A stretch of DNA of 64,000 bases from assembly GCA_964573105.1 (NCBI GenBank), contig CAZNIS010000009.1, forward strand, positions 1 to 64,000. Reading direction: 5' to 3'. The position numbers and the translations under genes are program-made. The notes beneath the pieces were generated by a model. It was not told the DNA's origin. It saw only the letters and a program-made list of their open reading frames with translations, and made no database searches. Positions 35,751 through 44,490 of this stretch are shown piece by piece; position 1 is the stretch's first letter, and every line of letters begins with the position of its first letter. The DNA is from CAKZSB01 sp964573105. Lineage in GTDB: Bacteria; Pseudomonadota; Gammaproteobacteria; Granulosicoccales; Granulosicoccaceae.

Positions 35751-35959
35751 TCGCGGCGTCCGCCGCCCCGCCGCACGCCGGCGACGATAAACGCCAGCAG
35801 TCCAAGTAACAGCAACGTGGGATCGACCGCCCCCTCGACAACCGCAGGCGCTGCAGTGGATGTGCCCGCATTGACCGGCGCGGCTACGATCATTATGGCC
35901 ATAGCAGTACTCAACAAACCGGTACCAAGGCGTACCGTCTGGCTATCGATTGCATTCAT
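35747..35959 (-). CDS. small membrane protein with sorting-tail-like C-terminus
   Basis: The 70-residue protein has an N-terminal signal-like helix (LGTGLLSTAMAIMIVAAPVNAG), an Ala/Pro-rich stretch, and a C-terminal VDPTLLLLGLLAFIVAG helix ending in RRGGGRRD. This signal, short mature part, helix and Arg cluster plan resembles the protein-sorting tails (PEP-CTERM, GlyGly-CTERM families), but the key motif is not canonical. ATG 35959 follows GGGAACAG; an upstream ATG at 35986 exists. The function is unknown and expression is unproven. Confidence 0.5.
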   Translation of the reverse strand: MNAIDSQTVRLGTGLLSTAMAIMIVAAPVNAGTSTAAPAVVEGAVDPTLLLLGLLAFIVAGVRRGGGRRD

Positions 35960-36178
35960 CACCTGTTCCCTTAGTAGCCCTGTCATGCAATGTGCGAATC
36001 TGTTCCTGCAGATTCTCTGTTATCTCCGCCAGCGGCCGATGCGTGAAAAACTTGAACACCCCCCTCACCGGCTACGGGCGATCACACCCATACCTGATCG
36101 CCGGGCGCGCGCAAAAACACCATCGCTCGACCGGTGCCGGCGGTAGAATGGCGGGGTCGTCAATGCAGGTGGTCCACC

Positions 36179-36958
36179 ATGTTTCCGATTCGCGATGAAA
36201 ACCCGCAAATCAATATCCCGTACGTTACCTATGCGCTGATTGCGCTAAACGTCTTTGCCTGGTTTGTGCTGCAGGGATTCGGGCAGGAACCTGCGCTCAG
36301 CCGCTCGGTCTGCAGCTTCGGGCTGATCCCAGCCGACCTTCGCGGACTGGAACTGGCCGCCACACCGGGATTCTGTCCGGTTGATGGTCGCCCTGAGTGG
36401 AGCACGACGATCAGCTCGATGTTCATGCACGGCAGCTGGATGCACATCATTGGCAACATGTGGTTTCTGTGGATTTTCGGCAACAACGTCGAGGACTCGA
36501 TGGGGCCATCGCGATTTCTCGCCTTCTACCTGCTGTGTGGATTGGTGGCGGCTGCCACGCAAGTGATTTTCGACGCCAACTCGGCCATTCCGATGGTCGG
36601 CGCCTCTGGTGCGATTGGCGGTGTAATGGGCGCCTACATTGTGTTGTACCCGCGCGTGCACGTACACCTGTTCATTTTTCTGGGCATCATTTTCTACACC
36701 TTCGCGGTGCCGGCCATCATGATGCTTGGCTACTGGATTGTGGTGCAGCTGATTGGCGGCTTCAGCTCGATCGGCTCGGATGAAGGCGGGGTTGCATTCT
36801 GGGCTCACGTCGGCGGCTTCGTCGCCGGCGCCGCGCTGGTCCTGTTGTTCAAGGATGAAAAATTGCTCGCCGGACACCCGTATCGCGGCTGGACACAAAA
36901 GGAACACGCCGATGCGGCTTGGAAACAGATCCGCGAAAAGCGCGGCAGCTGGCACTGA
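36179..36958 (+). CDS. rhomboid-family intramembrane serine protease
   Basis: The 259-residue inner-membrane protease has the catalytic Ser143 in GASGAIGG and His210 in WAHVGGFVAGA. The HGSWMHIIGNMWFLWIFGNNVED segment (84-106) supplies the oxyanion-side His and Asn, and it has six or seven helices. It cleaves substrates within or near the membrane. A periplasmic loop with two Cys (about 45-66) is common in this subgroup. ATG 36179 was chosen over 36134 because the conserved start FPIRDENP follows directly. The next gene begins 33 bases later. Confidence 0.88.
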   Translation: MFPIRDENPQINIPYVTYALIALNVFAWFVLQGFGQEPALSRSVCSFGLIPADLRGLELAATPGFCPVDGRPEWSTTISSMFMHGSWMHIIGNMWFLWIFGNNVEDSMGPSRFLAFYLLCGLVAAATQVIFDANSAIPMVGASGAIGGVMGAYIVLYPRVHVHLFIFLGIIFYTFAVPAIMMLGYWIVVQLIGGFSSIGSDEGGVAFWAHVGGFVAGAALVLLFKDEKLLAGHPYRGWTQKEHADAAWKQIREKRGSWH

Positions 36959-36991
36959 TGGACTGGCACCTTAAAGCTGACAGGCCACGTC

Positions 36992-37900
36992 ATGATTGAG
37001 GCCTGGATACCCATCGCAATCGCTGCAGCCTTTTTCCAAAACCTGCGCTCGGCGCTGCAAAAGCACCTGAAAGGCAAGCTGTCGAACAGCGGTGCCGGTT
37101 ACGCACGATTTCTCTATGCGCTGCCGCTGGCAATACTCTACTTGTGGGCCATCGCGGTATGGACCGGCAGCCCGCTGCCGAGCATGAATCTGCGCTTTGT
37201 GCTGTACTGCATCGCCGGCGGTGTTGCGCAGATTATTTTCACCGTGCTGCTGCTGTGGATGTTTTCGTTTCGCAGCTTTGCCGTGGGCACTACCTTCTCC
37301 AAGCTGGAGGTGGTAATGGTAGCCGCGCTGGGCGCGTTGATCCTTGACGATGGTCTAAGCTCGCTGGCGGTGCTCGCGATTGCAATCAGTGCGATCGGAG
37401 TAGTTGCACTGTCGATGGCGCAGACCAAACTATCGCTGCGTGCGCTGTTGGCAGGTATCACCGGCCGCGATACCGTAGTCGGCTTGATTTGCGCGAGTTT
37501 TCTCGGGGCGTCCGTGGTGTTTTTTCGCGGCGCGTCGCTGCAGCTGCAACACGACAACGTCCTTATGTCGGCCGCTTTCACGCTGGCCGTGGCACTTTTT
37601 ATTCAGAATATCATCATGGGACTGTGGCTGTGGTTTCGCGAGCCCGGTGAAATCGGCCGGGTATTTGGTGAGTGGCGTTGGGCGAGCCTGGTGGGGGTGA
37701 CAGGCGTTTTGGCGTCAATTGGCTGGTTTACCGCGTTTACCCTGCAAAACGCAAGCTACGTGCGCGCGGTCGGGCAGATCGAACTATTGTTCACCTTTAT
37801 CTTCACCACGCGCGTTTTCAAGGAGCAGGTCAGCCGTGTCGAGATGCTCGGCATTGTGCTGGTAGCCATCGGCATCGTGCTGATTCTGCTAGCCCCCTGA
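36992..37900 (+). CDS. DMT-superfamily (EamA) exporter
   Basis: The 302-residue protein has ten hydrophobic helices. It starts WIPIAIAAAFFQNLRSALQKHLKG, has a first repeat ending GAVLILDDGLSS-like (AALGALILDDGLSSLAVL), and a second repeat with ASYVRAVGQIELLFTFIFTTRVFKEQ. It is placed in the inner membrane with unknown substrate and belongs to a different branch from the other DMT genes in the window. It is probably cotranscribed with the rhomboid gene 33 bases upstream. Confidence 0.8.
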   Translation: MIEAWIPIAIAAAFFQNLRSALQKHLKGKLSNSGAGYARFLYALPLAILYLWAIAVWTGSPLPSMNLRFVLYCIAGGVAQIIFTVLLLWMFSFRSFAVGTTFSKLEVVMVAALGALILDDGLSSLAVLAIAISAIGVVALSMAQTKLSLRALLAGITGRDTVVGLICASFLGASVVFFRGASLQLQHDNVLMSAAFTLAVALFIQNIIMGLWLWFREPGEIGRVFGEWRWASLVGVTGVLASIGWFTAFTLQNASYVRAVGQIELLFTFIFTTRVFKEQVSRVEMLGIVLVAIGIVLILLAP

Positions 37901-37972
37901 GCACTATTCAACACTGGCACATTCCGTTACCATCGGCTCCACTCTAGCGCAGATAAAACGAAGGTAAATTCA

Positions 37973-39082
37973 ATGGAATCAAGAGCTGCCATCGCCGTAC
38001 AAGCCGGCAAACCGCTCGAGGTGGGCACGGTTGAAGTCGAGGGACCGAAGGCGGGCGAGTGCCTGGTTGAAATCAAGGCGACTGGCATCTGCCACACGGA
38101 CGAATTCACGCTCTCTGGCGCCGATCCGGAAGGTATCTTTCCAGCGATTCTGGGTCACGAGGGTGCCGGCGTCGTCGTCGATGTCGGTGAAGGCGTCACC
38201 AGCCTGAAAAAGGGCGATCATGTGATTCCGCTCTACACCCCTGAGTGCCGGGTCTGCGAATACTGCACCTCAGGCAAGACCAATCTCTGCCAGCAGATCC
38301 GCGTCACTCAGGGCCAGGGCCTGATGCCGGACAGCTCCAGCCGTTTCTCGCGCGGCTCGGACAAAATCTTCCACTACATGGGTACGTCCACCTTTTCCAA
38401 CTACACGGTGGTGCCGGAAATCGCACTGGCCAAGGTCCGCGAGGACGCACCGTTTGAGAAGATCTGCTACATCGGCTGTGGTGTTACCACCGGCATCGGT
38501 GCGGTCATCAACACCGCCAAGGTACAGCCGGGCGACAACGTGGTGGTATTCGGTCTCGGCGGCATCGGCCTGAACGTTATTCAGGGTGCCCGACTGGCAG
38601 GCGCCGACATGATCGTCGGCGTCGATTTGAATCCGGCACGCAAGGAAATGGCCGAGCGCTTCGGCATGACACACTTCGTCAATCCGAAAGAAGCCGGCGA
38701 TGATCTGGTCGCCTATCTGGTCGACCTGACCAAAGGTGGTGCCGACTACTCATTCGAGTGTATCGGCAACGTTGAGGTCATGCGCCAGGCGCTGGAGTGC
38801 TGCCACAAGGGCTGGGGCACCTCGGTGATTATTGGCGTGGCGCCGGCCGGTGCCGAAATCTCTACTCGTCCGTTTCAGCTCGTCACCGGGCGCAACTGGC
38901 GAGGCACAGCGTTTGGCGGCGCCAAGGGCCGCACCGACGTACCGAAGATCGTCGACTGGTACATGAACGGCAAGATCGAAATCGATCCACTGATCACGCA
39001 TGTGATGCCACTGGACGATATCAACAACGCCTTCGATTTGATGCACAAGGGCGAATCCATTCGCTCTGTAGTGACTTTCTAA
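37973..39082 (+). CDS. frmA: S-(hydroxymethyl)glutathione dehydrogenase (class III alcohol dehydrogenase)
   Basis: The 369-residue zinc enzyme oxidises the formaldehyde-glutathione adduct with NAD and also reduces S-nitrosoglutathione. Signatures are CHTDEFTLSGADPEG with the catalytic-zinc Cys, GHEGAGVV, the structural-zinc cluster CRVCEYCTSGKTNLC, GCGVTTGIGAV, the NAD fold VFGLGGIGLNVIQGA, and WRGTAFGGAKGR typical of class III. A ribosome binding site AAGG lies 8 bases upstream. No S-formylglutathione hydrolase gene is adjacent, unlike in many proteobacteria. A strong hairpin follows the stop. Confidence 0.95.
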   Translation: MESRAAIAVQAGKPLEVGTVEVEGPKAGECLVEIKATGICHTDEFTLSGADPEGIFPAILGHEGAGVVVDVGEGVTSLKKGDHVIPLYTPECRVCEYCTSGKTNLCQQIRVTQGQGLMPDSSSRFSRGSDKIFHYMGTSTFSNYTVVPEIALAKVREDAPFEKICYIGCGVTTGIGAVINTAKVQPGDNVVVFGLGGIGLNVIQGARLAGADMIVGVDLNPARKEMAERFGMTHFVNPKEAGDDLVAYLVDLTKGGADYSFECIGNVEVMRQALECCHKGWGTSVIIGVAPAGAEISTRPFQLVTGRNWRGTAFGGAKGRTDVPKIVDWYMNGKIEIDPLITHVMPLDDINNAFDLMHKGESIRSVVTF

Positions 39083-39105
39083 AGCGGCACCTTCTACCGC
39101 GTATT

Positions 39106-39130
39106 ACGCCCGGACTGATTGTCCGGGCGT
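39106..39130. terminator. perfect 10-bp hairpin between convergent genes
   Basis: ACGCCCGGAC (39106-39115) pairs perfectly with GTCCGGGCGT (39121-39130) around TGATT. It lies between the ends of frmA and the enoyl-CoA hydratase gene. T-runs are poor on both sides, but position and strength suggest a shared terminator. Confidence 0.65.
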
Positions 39131-39140
39131 GCCTTCGATG

Positions 39141-39935
39141 TCAACGATGGCGATAAACCGGTGCGCGCTTCTCCAGAAACGCCTGAACCCCTTCTGCCGC
39201 GTCTTCGGTTTCAAAGACTTCCCGCATGAGCTGATCCTCGAAATCCAGCCCCGCCTGGGTGACCTGTGATCCGGCTTGTTCGACACACGCCCGAATCGCG
39301 TCGCGCGCCGGGCGACTGTGCACAGCCATCTGCATGGCGTAATCGCGCGCCTGCTCCAGCAGCGATGAATCGGCGGTCGCGATACGATTGATCAAGCCGA
39401 TTCGCAGTGCCTCGTCGGTTTGCACCGCGCGCCCGGTCAGCATCATTTCAGTGGCCGCGTATTTACCGACCAGCAGCGGCAGGAACTGGGTACCGCCGTA
39501 GGCCGGTATCAGACCGAGTTTGATCTCTGGCAACGACACTTTCACATGCGCTGCGGCAATGCGAAACTCACAAGCCATCGCGAGCTCCAGCCCGCCGCCG
39601 TAGGCCAGCCCGTTGAGTGCGGCCATGGTGAGAATCGGTGAGCGGGATATCCGAAACATCAACTGGCGCGCAGTGTGGTTTTTTTCCATCCGCGCATCCC
39701 GTGTCATGCCCTGCAATTCACCGAGATCCGTGCCCGCACAAAAGGCACGTTCCTCACTGCCGGTGAAAATAAGCATATGGGCGTGCTCGCGCTCGGCGAT
39801 ATCCAGACTCTCGGCGATGCCGGCGAGCACCGGACGGGTCAGCGCATTGAGTTTTTCCGGGCGTTCGATCCGAAACAAACCAATGCCGTCGTCGTCCAGG
39901 TCAAAGGTGAATGCGTTGGGTACGGCCAGTTGCAT
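39141..39935 (-). CDS. enoyl-CoA hydratase/isomerase family protein
   Basis: The 264-residue crotonase-fold protein has the CoA-binding and oxyanion elements SEERAFCAGTDLGELQ (about 60-75) and AALNGLAYGGGLELAMACEFRIAA (about 105-128). SLPEIKLGLIPAYGGTQFLPLLVG follows, with the Glu used by hydratases, and the ending FLEKRAPVYRHR is typical. It probably hydrates enoyl-CoA in fatty-acid or amino-acid breakdown; the specific substrate is not clear. ATG 39935 was chosen because residues further upstream do not fit the family. It is divergent from a DMT exporter. Confidence 0.85.
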   Translation of the reverse strand: MQLAVPNAFTFDLDDDGIGLFRIERPEKLNALTRPVLAGIAESLDIAEREHAHMLIFTGSEERAFCAGTDLGELQGMTRDARMEKNHTARQLMFRISRSPILTMAALNGLAYGGGLELAMACEFRIAAAHVKVSLPEIKLGLIPAYGGTQFLPLLVGKYAATEMMLTGRAVQTDEALRIGLINRIATADSSLLEQARDYAMQMAVHSRPARDAIRACVEQAGSQVTQAGLDFEDQLMREVFETEDAAEGVQAFLEKRAPVYRHR

Positions 39936-40001
39936 TTGTCGTATCCTGCCAGTGAGATTGCGATATGTTACCAGCCCCTTCCACACCTTCGCGATCCACT
40001 G

Positions 40002-40913
40002 ATGACGCCAGGCCCCCAATCCAGTACCACTGCGGCCAGTACCACTGACGCCAATCTGCGCGGCGCCGGCCTGATGGTATTCAGCATGCTCGGCTATGGC
40101 TGCAACGATGCGCTGATCAAACTTGCTTCCAGCGAACTGCCGCTGGTGGAATCGATATTCATTCGCGGGCTGTTTGTGGTCATTGCAGTGCTGATGCTGG
40201 TCAGACATCAGGGCGTGACAATACGACTGCCGCCTCGTGGTGATCGAACGCTGATCGGTCTGCGACTGATTGGCGAGGTAGTGTCGACCATCTGCTTTCT
40301 CACCGCGCTGATGCATATGCCAATCGCCAACGTCACCGCGGTGCTACAGGCGACACCAATCGCATTGACGCTGGCGGCCGCCTTTGTCCTGGGCGAGCGA
40401 ATCGGCTGGCGCAGATATCTTGCCATCGCGATCGGTTTTATTGGCGTGATCGTGCTGATTCAGCCCGGCGGCGACTCGTTTAACCGGTATTCGCTATGGG
40501 CGCTCGCGGCGGTGTTCTTTCTGGTCTTGCGGGATCTGAGCACGCGCAGGCTGTCGGCCCAACTGCCGTCGCTGCTGGTCACGCTCTACACCGCGGTTGC
40601 GATTACTGTGGTCGCAGGTTTCATTGGCCTTTTTAGCGACTGGCAGCTACCGTCACCACGGGCGCTGGCGCTGTTGGGCATCGCCGCGATGTTTCTGCTG
40701 GCGGGCTATCAGTTTGGCATTATGGCGATGCGCATTGGCGACATCGGGTTTGTCTCACCTTTTCGCTATTCGATTATGCTGTGGGCGATTGGCCTGGGTG
40801 TGGTGGTTTTTCGCGAGGTGCCCGACGCGATGACCCTGCTCGGCACGCTGATTGTTGCCGCCACCGGCAGCTACACCTACTACCGCGAATACCGGCAGCG
40901 CCAGCACAGCTAG
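40002..40913 (+). CDS. DMT-superfamily (EamA) exporter
   Basis: The 303-residue protein has ten helices in two repeats: GLMVFSMLGYGCNDALIKLASSELPLVESIFIRG at the start, MPIANVTAVLQATPIALTLAAAFVLGE in repeat one, and GDIGFVSPFRYSIMLWAIGLGVVVFRE in repeat two. It has a short polar N-terminus starting at ATG 40002. The substrate is unknown. It lies 93 bases upstream of lysW and could be cotranscribed with that pathway, which would suit export of its product, although this is only inference. Confidence 0.82.
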   Translation: MTPGPQSSTTAASTTDANLRGAGLMVFSMLGYGCNDALIKLASSELPLVESIFIRGLFVVIAVLMLVRHQGVTIRLPPRGDRTLIGLRLIGEVVSTICFLTALMHMPIANVTAVLQATPIALTLAAAFVLGERIGWRRYLAIAIGFIGVIVLIQPGGDSFNRYSLWALAAVFFLVLRDLSTRRLSAQLPSLLVTLYTAVAITVVAGFIGLFSDWQLPSPRALALLGIAAMFLLAGYQFGIMAMRIGDIGFVSPFRYSIMLWAIGLGVVVFREVPDAMTLLGTLIVAATGSYTYYREYRQRQHS

Positions 40914-41006
40914 CAAACCACGACAAGTGCATATACAACGCCGGTCGCTGCATGCAGAATATGCGCTTTACCCTTCCCTCTGATTACCTTTTTGTGGAGC
41001 GATAAC

Positions 41007-41171
41007 ATGGCAACCTGCCCCGTCTGCGATGCCGAAGTAGAAAAGCCCGACGATCCGGTCGTCGGCGAACTGCTGACCTGCGATGACTGTGGCTGCGAAC
41101 TCGAAGTACTGGAACTCGAGCCGTTCAAACTGGGCGAGGCACCGGAAGCCGAGGAGGACTGGGGCGAGTGA
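41007..41171 (+). CDS. lysW: LysW amino-group carrier protein
   Basis: The 54-residue acidic protein has a zinc site (C4-P-V-C7 and C25-D-D-C28) and the diagnostic C-terminal EDWGE. In LysW systems the gamma-carboxyl of the terminal Glu is joined to the alpha-amino group of glutamate or alpha-aminoadipate, which both protects it and carries it between enzymes. The stop overlaps the GTG start of lysX as GTGA. It is too short for many gene callers. Such carriers are typical of Thermus, Deinococcus and archaea and rare in gammaproteobacteria. Confidence 0.92.
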   Translation: MATCPVCDAEVEKPDDPVVGELLTCDDCGCELEVLELEPFKLGEAPEAEEDWGE

Positions 41172-42004
41172 AAATCGGCCTGCTCCACTCTCTGATCCGC
41201 AAGGACGAAAAGCTGCTGCTCGAGGCGTTTAAAAATACCTCATGCGAGTTGCAGATGATCGATGATCGCAAACTGATCATGGATTTCAGCTCGGCGCCGC
41301 AGGTCGATGTGCTGCTGGAACGTTCGATCAACCACTCGCGCGCGCTGCACGCATTGCGGCTGTTCGAAAGCGTCGGGGTCAAATGCATTAATAAGCACGA
41401 GGTGGCGACGATTTGCGGAGACAAAATCCTGACTACCGCGGCACTGGCCGAAGCGGGCGTCGCACAACCCGGTAGTCGCGTGGCCTTCACCGAAGACTCC
41501 GCACTCGATGCGATCGAAGCGATGGGCTATCCGGTGGTGCTGAAACCGGCGGTAGGCTCCTGGGGCCGGCTGCTGTCGAAGGTCAATGATCGCGACGCCG
41601 CCGAATCCATTCTCGAACACAAGACGATTCTCGGCAGCTACCACCACTCGGTGTTTTACATCCAGGAGTACATTGAAAAGGCCGGCCGCGATATTCGCAC
41701 TTTCGTTGTCGGCGACGAATGCATCGCCGGCATCTATCGAAGCTCCAAACACTGGATCACCAATACCGCGCGCGGCGCCGAGGCCAGTAACTGCGACATC
41801 ACCCCCGAGATCGCAGAGATATCGCTGGCCGCAGCCAGAGCGGTCGGCGGCGGCGTGGTAGCTGTCGATCTGCTCGAATCAGTCCGCGGCCTGCTGGTCA
41901 ACGAAGTGAACTACACGATGGAATTTAAAAACAGCATCGACACCACCGGCGTCGATATTCCCGCGCGAATTGTCGATTACGCGATTCGGGAAGCCTCGCA
42001 ATGA
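41168..42004 (+). CDS. lysX: LysX-type ATP-grasp ligase (LysW-substrate ligase)
   Basis: The 278-residue protein of the RimK/LysX ATP-grasp family starts at GTG 41168. It has KILTTAALAEAGVAQPGS, GYPVVLKPAVGSWGRLLSKV (ATP-binding Lys and loop), FYIQEYIEKAGRDIRTFVVGDE, and the Mg/ATP motif VNEVNYTMEFKNSI close to the C-terminus, which is characteristic of LysX. It forms the isopeptide bond between the LysW terminal Glu and the substrate amino group. Whether glutamate (ornithine route) or aminoadipate (lysine route) is preferred cannot be told here. It overlaps lysW and lysY, so it is tightly coupled. Confidence 0.92.
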   Translation: MKIGLLHSLIRKDEKLLLEAFKNTSCELQMIDDRKLIMDFSSAPQVDVLLERSINHSRALHALRLFESVGVKCINKHEVATICGDKILTTAALAEAGVAQPGSRVAFTEDSALDAIEAMGYPVVLKPAVGSWGRLLSKVNDRDAAESILEHKTILGSYHHSVFYIQEYIEKAGRDIRTFVVGDECIAGIYRSSKHWITNTARGAEASNCDITPEIAEISLAAARAVGGGVVAVDLLESVRGLLVNEVNYTMEFKNSIDTTGVDIPARIVDYAIREASQ

Positions 42005-43026
42005 AGGTATCGATCGCCGGCGGTTCCGGCTATGCGGGCGGCGATCTGCTGCGCATTCTGTTGTTCCACCCGGAAGTTGAAATCGTCCAGGTCACCTCGG
42101 AGCGCCACGCCGGCAAGCCGGTGACGCTGGCGCATCCGAATCTGCGCAAACTGACCAAACTCAAATTCTGCTCGGCCAGTGAACTGGAACCCTGCGATGT
42201 CCTTTTCACCGGTCTGCCGCACGGACACGTGATGGGCAGACTTGCCGAATTCGAGGAGCTGGCACCGGTTCTAATCGATTTGTCTGCCGACTTTCGGATG
42301 AACGAGCCGGCCACTTATGAAAAATGGTACGGCCAGCCGCACAGCTGCGGTGAACGTCTGGCCGATTTCGTCTACGGCATACCCGAGTTGCATCGCGAGC
42401 AAATGCGCGGCGCCAGGAGAATCTCAGGTGCCGGCTGCAATGCCACCGCCACCATACTCGCGCTGCATCCGCTTTTCGCCGACGATCTGGTCGAAAGTGC
42501 GGTGGTCGAAGTCAAGGCGGGATCCAGTCAGGCCGGCAACGCCGCAAACGAAGGCAGCCACCACCCGGAACGCAGTGGCGCGGTTCGCTCTTATAAACCG
42601 ACCGGCCATCGTCATCTGGCCGAGATCCATCAGGAACTCGGCGCCGAGGGTCGGGTGCATTTTTCCGCAACATCAATTGAAATGGTCCGCGGACTACTGG
42701 CCACCTGTCACGTGTTCCTAAAGCAATCCATGACCGACAAAGACATGTGGAAGCTCTTTCGCAAATACTATGGTGATGAGCCTTTTATTCGCATCGTCAA
42801 AGAGCGAACTGGCATCCACCGATACCCTGAGCCCAAGCTCGTGGCCGGCAGCAACTACTGCGATATCGGCTTTGAAGTCGATCCGCACAGCAATCGTGTG
42901 GTGGTGATGTGCGCCATCGACAATCTGATGAAAGGCGCTGCCGGCCAGGCGGTTCAAGCCTTTAATATCGCTCACGGGTTTGACGAAACCACCGGGTTGC
43001 AATTCCCCGGGCTGCATCCGGTTTAG
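42001..43026 (+). CDS. lysY: LysY-type LysW-semialdehyde dehydrogenase (ArgC-like)
   Basis: The 341-residue NADPH-dependent reductase converts the LysW-bound acyl-phosphate to the semialdehyde. It has the ArgC/LysY features: GGSGYAGGDLLRILLFHPEVEI at the N-terminus, a catalytic Cys146 in ISGAGCNATATILAL, SSQAGNAANEGSHHPERSGAVRSYKPTGHRH, and NLMKGAAGQAVQAFNI near the end. It overlaps lysX by 4 bases; the amidotransferase gene starts 4 bases after its stop. Confidence 0.92.
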   Translation: MKVSIAGGSGYAGGDLLRILLFHPEVEIVQVTSERHAGKPVTLAHPNLRKLTKLKFCSASELEPCDVLFTGLPHGHVMGRLAEFEELAPVLIDLSADFRMNEPATYEKWYGQPHSCGERLADFVYGIPELHREQMRGARRISGAGCNATATILALHPLFADDLVESAVVEVKAGSSQAGNAANEGSHHPERSGAVRSYKPTGHRHLAEIHQELGAEGRVHFSATSIEMVRGLLATCHVFLKQSMTDKDMWKLFRKYYGDEPFIRIVKERTGIHRYPEPKLVAGSNYCDIGFEVDPHSNRVVVMCAIDNLMKGAAGQAVQAFNIAHGFDETTGLQFPGLHPV

Positions 43027-43029
43027 CTT

Positions 43030-43668
43030 ATGTGCCGCATTATGCTGGGCAGTGCTGACAAGCCGTTCGCCATAGCGCCGCTGCTGCAGTCATTCGCCGC
43101 TATCAGCCGTGACAGCCGCGAGTATCAGGGTCACGGCTGGGGCTGTTCGTGGCAGACGGATGCGGGCTGGCAACACTACCATTGCATCGACCCGGTCTGG
43201 ACTGACGATCTGATGCAGTTTGGCGAGACCCGCCTGCTGCTGGCACATGCGCGCTCAGCGTTTCGCGACGAGGGCATTGTGGTGGAAAACAATATGCCGT
43301 TTAGCGACGGTGACAGTGTTTTCATTTTCAACGGTGAGTTGCGCGGGGTGCGTATAAAATCCGAGGGTCGTATCGGTGCCGAGAAAATTTATAACTACAT
43401 TCGCCGAATGGACAAAGGCGATCTGCTGGCGGCGCTTGAAAAAGGGGTCAATATCATTAGTCATCGCAGTCAGTACGTCAGGGCGATGAATATATTGATG
43501 TCAGACGGCAAGCGTCATTTGTTATCGAGCAACTACAACGAAGATACCGAGTACTTTCAGATGCACCGAACGGTGCGCGACGGCGTGCTCGTGGTCTGCT
43601 CCGATCCTTTCCACAACGAAACTGACTGGCAACCGATCGCCAATCACACGACCCTGCAACTGCAATAA
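43030..43668 (+). CDS. EgtC/YafJ-like class II glutamine amidotransferase in the LysW operon
   Basis: The 212-residue Ntn-type protein has Cys2 right after the initiator Met (MCRIML), the catalytic nucleophile of class II amidotransferases. It also has GHGWGCSW, LLAHARSAF, ENNMPF and FIFNGELRG, which form the glutamine-binding pocket. There is no synthetase domain. EgtC in the same family hydrolyses a gamma-glutamyl amide. It sits between lysY and lysZ with 4- and 9-base spacers, so it belongs to the pathway; one possible job is cleaving the gamma-glutamyl link that ties the product to LysW. Confidence 0.85.
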   Translation: MCRIMLGSADKPFAIAPLLQSFAAISRDSREYQGHGWGCSWQTDAGWQHYHCIDPVWTDDLMQFGETRLLLAHARSAFRDEGIVVENNMPFSDGDSVFIFNGELRGVRIKSEGRIGAEKIYNYIRRMDKGDLLAALEKGVNIISHRSQYVRAMNILMSDGKRHLLSSNYNEDTEYFQMHRTVRDGVLVVCSDPFHNETDWQPIANHTTLQLQ

Positions 43669-43677
43669 GGTGACACG

Positions 43678-44469
43678 GTGTATCTGATCAAAATCGGGGG
43701 TGGTGAATCCATCAACGCAGAAGGCATCATCGCGGATCTGGCTGAGTGTCAGCAACCCTTTATCATTGTGCATGGCGCCAATGCCTTGCGCGACAGCGTA
43801 GCGATGCAGATGGGATGGGAGAAACAGACGCTGACGTCAGTATCGGGGTACAGCAGTGTATTCTCTGACAAGCAGGCGATTGATGCGATCCTGATGAGCT
43901 ATGCGGGTCTGCGCAACAAACGCCTGGTGGAAGCCTGCCAATTAAACGGCATCAATGCGGTGGGATTGTCCGGCATTGATGGCCAGCTGGTCAAAGGGCG
44001 TCGAAATAAAGGTATCAGAGTCAGAGAGAATGGCAAAAACCTGATCAAACGAGACTTCTCCGGTAAACCGAAAGAGCTTAACACCGCCCTGCTGGAGTTG
44101 CTGTTATCGAACGGCTACAACCCGGTTCTGTGCATCCCGATCATCGATGAGAACGGCTATGCGATCAACACGGAAAACGATGACATCGTGACGCTGCTCG
44201 CCTCGGCGCTGAAACCCGAGTGCGTGTTTCAGTTCATTGAGGCGCCGGGATTCATGGATGATCCGGCAGATGACAGCTCGTTGGTAAAAACCCTTTCAGG
44301 GGCCGAACTCAGCGCGCGCGAAGAGCAAGTCGAGGGACGCATGAAACGCAAAATGCTGGCACTGAAGAATCTTTTCGAGCAATCACCGGGCAAGGTGATC
44401 ATCAGTGACGGGCGCATCGAACATCCGCTTAAAGCCGCGCTTGCCGGCGACGGCACCGTCATTCAGTAG
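43678..44469 (+). CDS. lysZ: LysZ-type LysW-substrate kinase (ArgB-like)
   Basis: The 263-residue amino-acid kinase starts at GTG 43678 behind AAGGTGAC. It phosphorylates the side-chain carboxyl of the LysW-bound substrate. Motifs are IKIGGGESIN, FIIVHGANALRD, NGINAVGLSGIDGQLVKGRR, NPVLCIPIIDENGYAINTENDD and GRMKRKMLALKNLFEQ, matching the ArgB/LysZ group. It is the last plus-strand gene before an oppositely oriented gpt gene interrupts the cluster. Confidence 0.9.
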   Translation: MYLIKIGGGESINAEGIIADLAECQQPFIIVHGANALRDSVAMQMGWEKQTLTSVSGYSSVFSDKQAIDAILMSYAGLRNKRLVEACQLNGINAVGLSGIDGQLVKGRRNKGIRVRENGKNLIKRDFSGKPKELNTALLELLLSNGYNPVLCIPIIDENGYAINTENDDIVTLLASALKPECVFQFIEAPGFMDDPADDSSLVKTLSGAELSAREEQVEGRMKRKMLALKNLFEQSPGKVIISDGRIEHPLKAALAGDGTVIQ

Positions 44470-44490
44470 CGCAGCTGCACCGCAGGCCGT

